From Allopusillimonas ginsengisoli (GTDB taxonomy: Bacteria > Pseudomonadota > Gammaproteobacteria > Burkholderiales > Burkholderiaceae_B): a DNA stretch of 64,000 bases. The stretch is from positions 496,001 through 560,000 of the forward strand of contig NZ_SDQE01000001.1 of the NCBI RefSeq assembly GCF_004153455.1. The letters run 5' to 3'. How positions within the stretch are numbered: position 1 is the stretch's first letter; the number at the start of each line of letters is the position of its first letter. Position numbers and translations under genes: made by a program. Shown here piece by piece: positions 61,743-64,000 of this stretch. The notes under the pieces were generated by a model. It was given only the letters and a program-made list of their open reading frames with translations, was not told the origin of the DNA and did no database searches.

Positions 61743-62945
61743 ATGAATAGAAGAAATTTGCTCAAGCTGGGGGGCTTTTCTGCCCTCTCCATGACCTTAC
61801 CTGTACGTTCGGCCTTTGCGGCACAGGATTCCATACTGTTTGGCGTACCCAACCCGATGTCTGGCCCTTTTGCCGCGAACGGTAAATTTGCCGAAATGGG
61901 CGTTCGGCTATTTGTAGAAGAAACCAAGCAATTGCTGGATCAACCCCTTGCTTATAGCGTGATCGATACGCAAGGCAAGCCGGCTACTGCAATCCGCCAG
62001 GTTCAGGACCTGTTTGAGCAAAAAAAGGCCCGTTTCTTTGTTGGCGGCATATTGTCCTCCGAGGCGCTTGCCATGGGAAAAAGCCTGGATAAGCTGGGTG
62101 GCATTCTGGTTACCACCGCCGGGGCAGACGAGATTACAGGCTCTGATTGCAATCGGGCAATGTTCCGGTGGTCAGTCCCTACTTATGGCGCGGTGCGGGA
62201 AACCATTGCCCCATTGATCAAACTGCATCCCGACGCCAAGCGCTGGTACACCATCACCCCTCAATATGTTTTCGGCGAAGGTTTGCTGAATGCCACCAAA
62301 GACATTCTGAAGGAGAATGGGCTCGAGCACGTCGGCAACAGCTACCACTCGCTTGATGAGCGCGAGTTCAGCGGCTATCTGACAAATGCCATGGCCTCAA
62401 AGCCTGATGTTCTGGTGTTGCTGAATTTTGGCTCGCAAAGCTCCGAAGCATTACGCCAGGCAGTCAGTTTCGGCATGAAGAGCAATACCATCATTTTGAT
62501 GGCGTGGGCGTCCGGGCTTGAACAGTTTGAGTCACTGGGCGCAGATCTATGCGCAGATGTTTACTTCGGCGTTCAGTATTGGCACACCATCGACTCCCCG
62601 CTCAATCATCAGTTGGTCGAACAAACAAAAGCGAAGTACAACATCAATCCCAACTATAGCCTCGCGGGCGCCTACATCATCACCAAAATGATTGCCGATG
62701 GCATCGTCAAGGCCAAATCCATAGACCCTGACAAGGTAATCGCCGCCATGGAGGGCACGGAATACGACGGGCTCACCGGCAAAGAAACTATCCGTAAGGA
62801 AGACCACCAGGTTATCAAGAACTACTATTTGCTGAAAGGCAAAGCAAAGGCAGATATGAAGGACGCCGATGATTACGCGGACATCATTCAAGGCGGGCAA
62901 TCCTTCCTGACGCCTGAAGCGGCTGGTTGTAAGGCACTCTCCTGA
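61743..62945 (+). CDS. HAAT-family periplasmic binding protein 2, with Tat-type signal
   Basis: The 400-residue Peripl_BP_6 protein has the twin-arginine start MNRRNLLKLGGFSALSMTLP and a cleavage site near SAFA-AQDS. The mature fold begins ILFGVPNPMSGPFAANGKFA, the usual HAAT pattern. The C-terminal DGLTGKETIRKEDHQVIKNY resembles aromatic-acid or urea/amide binding proteins, but the ligand is unknown. It shares only the fold with the 22503 binding protein. A LivH-type permease follows after 112 bases. I use ATG 61743, the natural Tat start. Confidence 0.87.
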   Translation: MNRRNLLKLGGFSALSMTLPVRSAFAAQDSILFGVPNPMSGPFAANGKFAEMGVRLFVEETKQLLDQPLAYSVIDTQGKPATAIRQVQDLFEQKKARFFVGGILSSEALAMGKSLDKLGGILVTTAGADEITGSDCNRAMFRWSVPTYGAVRETIAPLIKLHPDAKRWYTITPQYVFGEGLLNATKDILKENGLEHVGNSYHSLDEREFSGYLTNAMASKPDVLVLLNFGSQSSEALRQAVSFGMKSNTIILMAWASGLEQFESLGADLCADVYFGVQYWHTIDSPLNHQLVEQTKAKYNINPNYSLAGAYIITKMIADGIVKAKSIDPDKVIAAMEGTEYDGLTGKETIRKEDHQVIKNYYLLKGKAKADMKDADDYADIIQGGQSFLTPEAAGCKALS

Positions 62946-63057
62946 CCCTATGCAGGCCCGTCCCCCGGGCCTGCGGCACCTGTTTGTATTCCTGCAGAAT
63001 TGCTTGCGATTGGTTCGGGTATGCGCCGCCGCCAATCCCTGAAGGGTTCCCGACGAT

Positions 63058-63918
63058 ATGAATTTATACCTATTGCAGGTCATCAACGGCATCGGAATAG
63101 GAATGATCTATTTCCTTCTTGCCGTCGGCCTGTCTATTGTGTTTGGCCTGCTGCGTTTCGTGAACTTCGCTCATGGCGCTTTTTATCTGATTGGCGCCTA
63201 TGCGTGTTACCAGTTGATCCAGCTTGGAATCAACTTTTGGATGGCCCTCCTCATCGGGCCGATCGTGGTCGGCTTTTGCGCCTGGCTGATAGAACGGCTG
63301 CTATTGCGCCGTATGTATGACCTGCCCCACGAATTTCACATTCTGTTCACGCTGGGCCTTGCCTGGGCCATCCAGGAGCTGGTCATTATTTACTGGGGCC
63401 CCGTCGGGGTGAATGTGGCGCCACCCGATTCGCTCAAAGGCGTTGTCATGTGGGGCGCCTTCATCTATCCCAAGTACCGGCTTTTTCTGATCGCTTTCTC
63501 CATGGTCCTGGCGCTCGCGCTGTGGCTATTGCTGGAGCGCACGAGACTGGGCAGCATCATCCGGGCAGGCAGCGAATCTGCCGAAATGGTCACCTTGCTG
63601 CGAATCAATGTGTACAGAATCTTCGGCCTGACGTTTGCGCTCGGCGCCGCCACCGCAGGACTTGCCGGGGTGCTTGCCGCGCCATTGCGCGGGGTCGAGC
63701 CATTTATGGGGATTGAGGCGCTGGCCGTGGCATTCGTGGTTGTGGTCGTCGGCGGCATGGGGAGCTTCAGCGGAGCGCTGCTGGCGGGTCTGCTCGTTGG
63801 CATTGTGCAAAGCGTGATGAGCACGCTTTGGCCGCAGGGTGCCAGTCTGATGATTTACGTTGCCATGGCGCTGGTGCTGTTGCTTCGGCCCGATGGGTTG
63901 ATGGGGAGAAGCCAATGA
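63058..63918 (+). CDS. HAAT-family ABC importer permease 2, LivH type
   Basis: The 286-residue permease has about eight hydrophobic segments and the LivH motif GLSIVFGLLRFVNFAHGAFY (about residues 24-43). ATG 63058 overlaps the TATGA of the leader and has GAAGGG eleven bases upstream. Its stop overlaps the following LivM ATG in ATGA. Confidence 0.87.
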   Translation: MNLYLLQVINGIGIGMIYFLLAVGLSIVFGLLRFVNFAHGAFYLIGAYACYQLIQLGINFWMALLIGPIVVGFCAWLIERLLLRRMYDLPHEFHILFTLGLAWAIQELVIIYWGPVGVNVAPPDSLKGVVMWGAFIYPKYRLFLIAFSMVLALALWLLLERTRLGSIIRAGSESAEMVTLLRINVYRIFGLTFALGAATAGLAGVLAAPLRGVEPFMGIEALAVAFVVVVVGGMGSFSGALLAGLLVGIVQSVMSTLWPQGASLMIYVAMALVLLLRPDGLMGRSQ

Positions 63919-64000
63919 GCACCTTTCTCAGAAGACATGGATATTTTCTGGCAGCACTGGGGGCTGTGCTGATATTGCCTTTGATTCTGGATTCAGGCTC
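63915..64000 (+). CDS. HAAT-family ABC importer permease 2, LivM type, partial at 3' end
   Basis: Only the first about 28 codons are in the window (MSTFLRRHGYFLAALGAVLI). They form a basic N terminus and a hydrophobic segment, as at the start of LivM proteins. Overlap with the livH-type stop and the operon order support the assignment; the ATPase genes should follow outside. Confidence 0.7.
   Translation, partial: MSTFLRRHGYFLAALGAVLILPLILDSG

Noticed and set aside
1-64000. CRISPR arrays, rRNA genes or insertion sequences
   Set aside because: I found no regularly spaced short repeats, no rRNA segments and no transposase gene. The only long direct repeat is the 129-bp tandem pair.

Overview
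The window is about 64 kb of a chromosome from a betaproteobacterium, most likely family Alcaligenaceae. The moderately high G+C, the block ppk-ppx-olsB-glmM-folP-ftsH-rlmE-yhbY-greA, the many LysR/IclR regulators and the abundance of ABC importers all fit Bordetella/Achromobacter/Advenella relatives. The genus is inferred from gene content only.

Positions 1-11386 are the right-hand part of a lambda-like prophage: a tail-tip J protein, two small tail proteins, a long tail fibre that carries an SGNH-hydrolase signature, a perfect 129-bp tandem duplication of the fibre's 3' end, and a lysis cassette (two holins, GH108 endolysin, Rz, Rz1). Then come leftward-facing accessory genes: a 263-residue protein I cannot assign and a cysteine-rich gene under a consensus LexA box. 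After an integrase remnant the element ends in a 50-bp 3' fragment of tRNA-Pro(UGG), read as attR; the rebuilt tRNA should lie left of the window.

Positions 11400-33800 are host genes in small modules. They include two paralogous 75-residue ORFs flanking a hemerythrin gene, argP/argO-type amino-acid export, an IclR/GMC oxidoreductase/MFS module, a complete branched-chain amino-acid-type (HAAT) ABC importer, an Fe/polyamine-type ABC importer, an acyl-CoA synthetase, a LysR-mtnN pair, a DUF1127 protein, an isolated N-terminal piece of an adenylating enzyme, and DoxX.

Positions 32862-44181 form a LysR-controlled cluster with two different gamma-glutamyltransferase-family enzymes bracketing a Gsi/Dpp-type peptide importer with two binding proteins. 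The layout suggests import and cleavage of glutathione or other gamma-glutamyl peptides.

Positions 44198-52014 are a phosphate module: pstSCAB, ppk and ppx. Pho-box repeats precede pstS, ppk and ppx, the last two within one divergent promoter region. Housekeeping genes follow: olsB, glmM, folP, ftsH, rlmE, yhbY and greA. greA has a terminator-like hairpin in its leader. The right end carries a RutG-type uracil permease, a histidine phosphatase and the start of a second HAAT importer that runs off the window.
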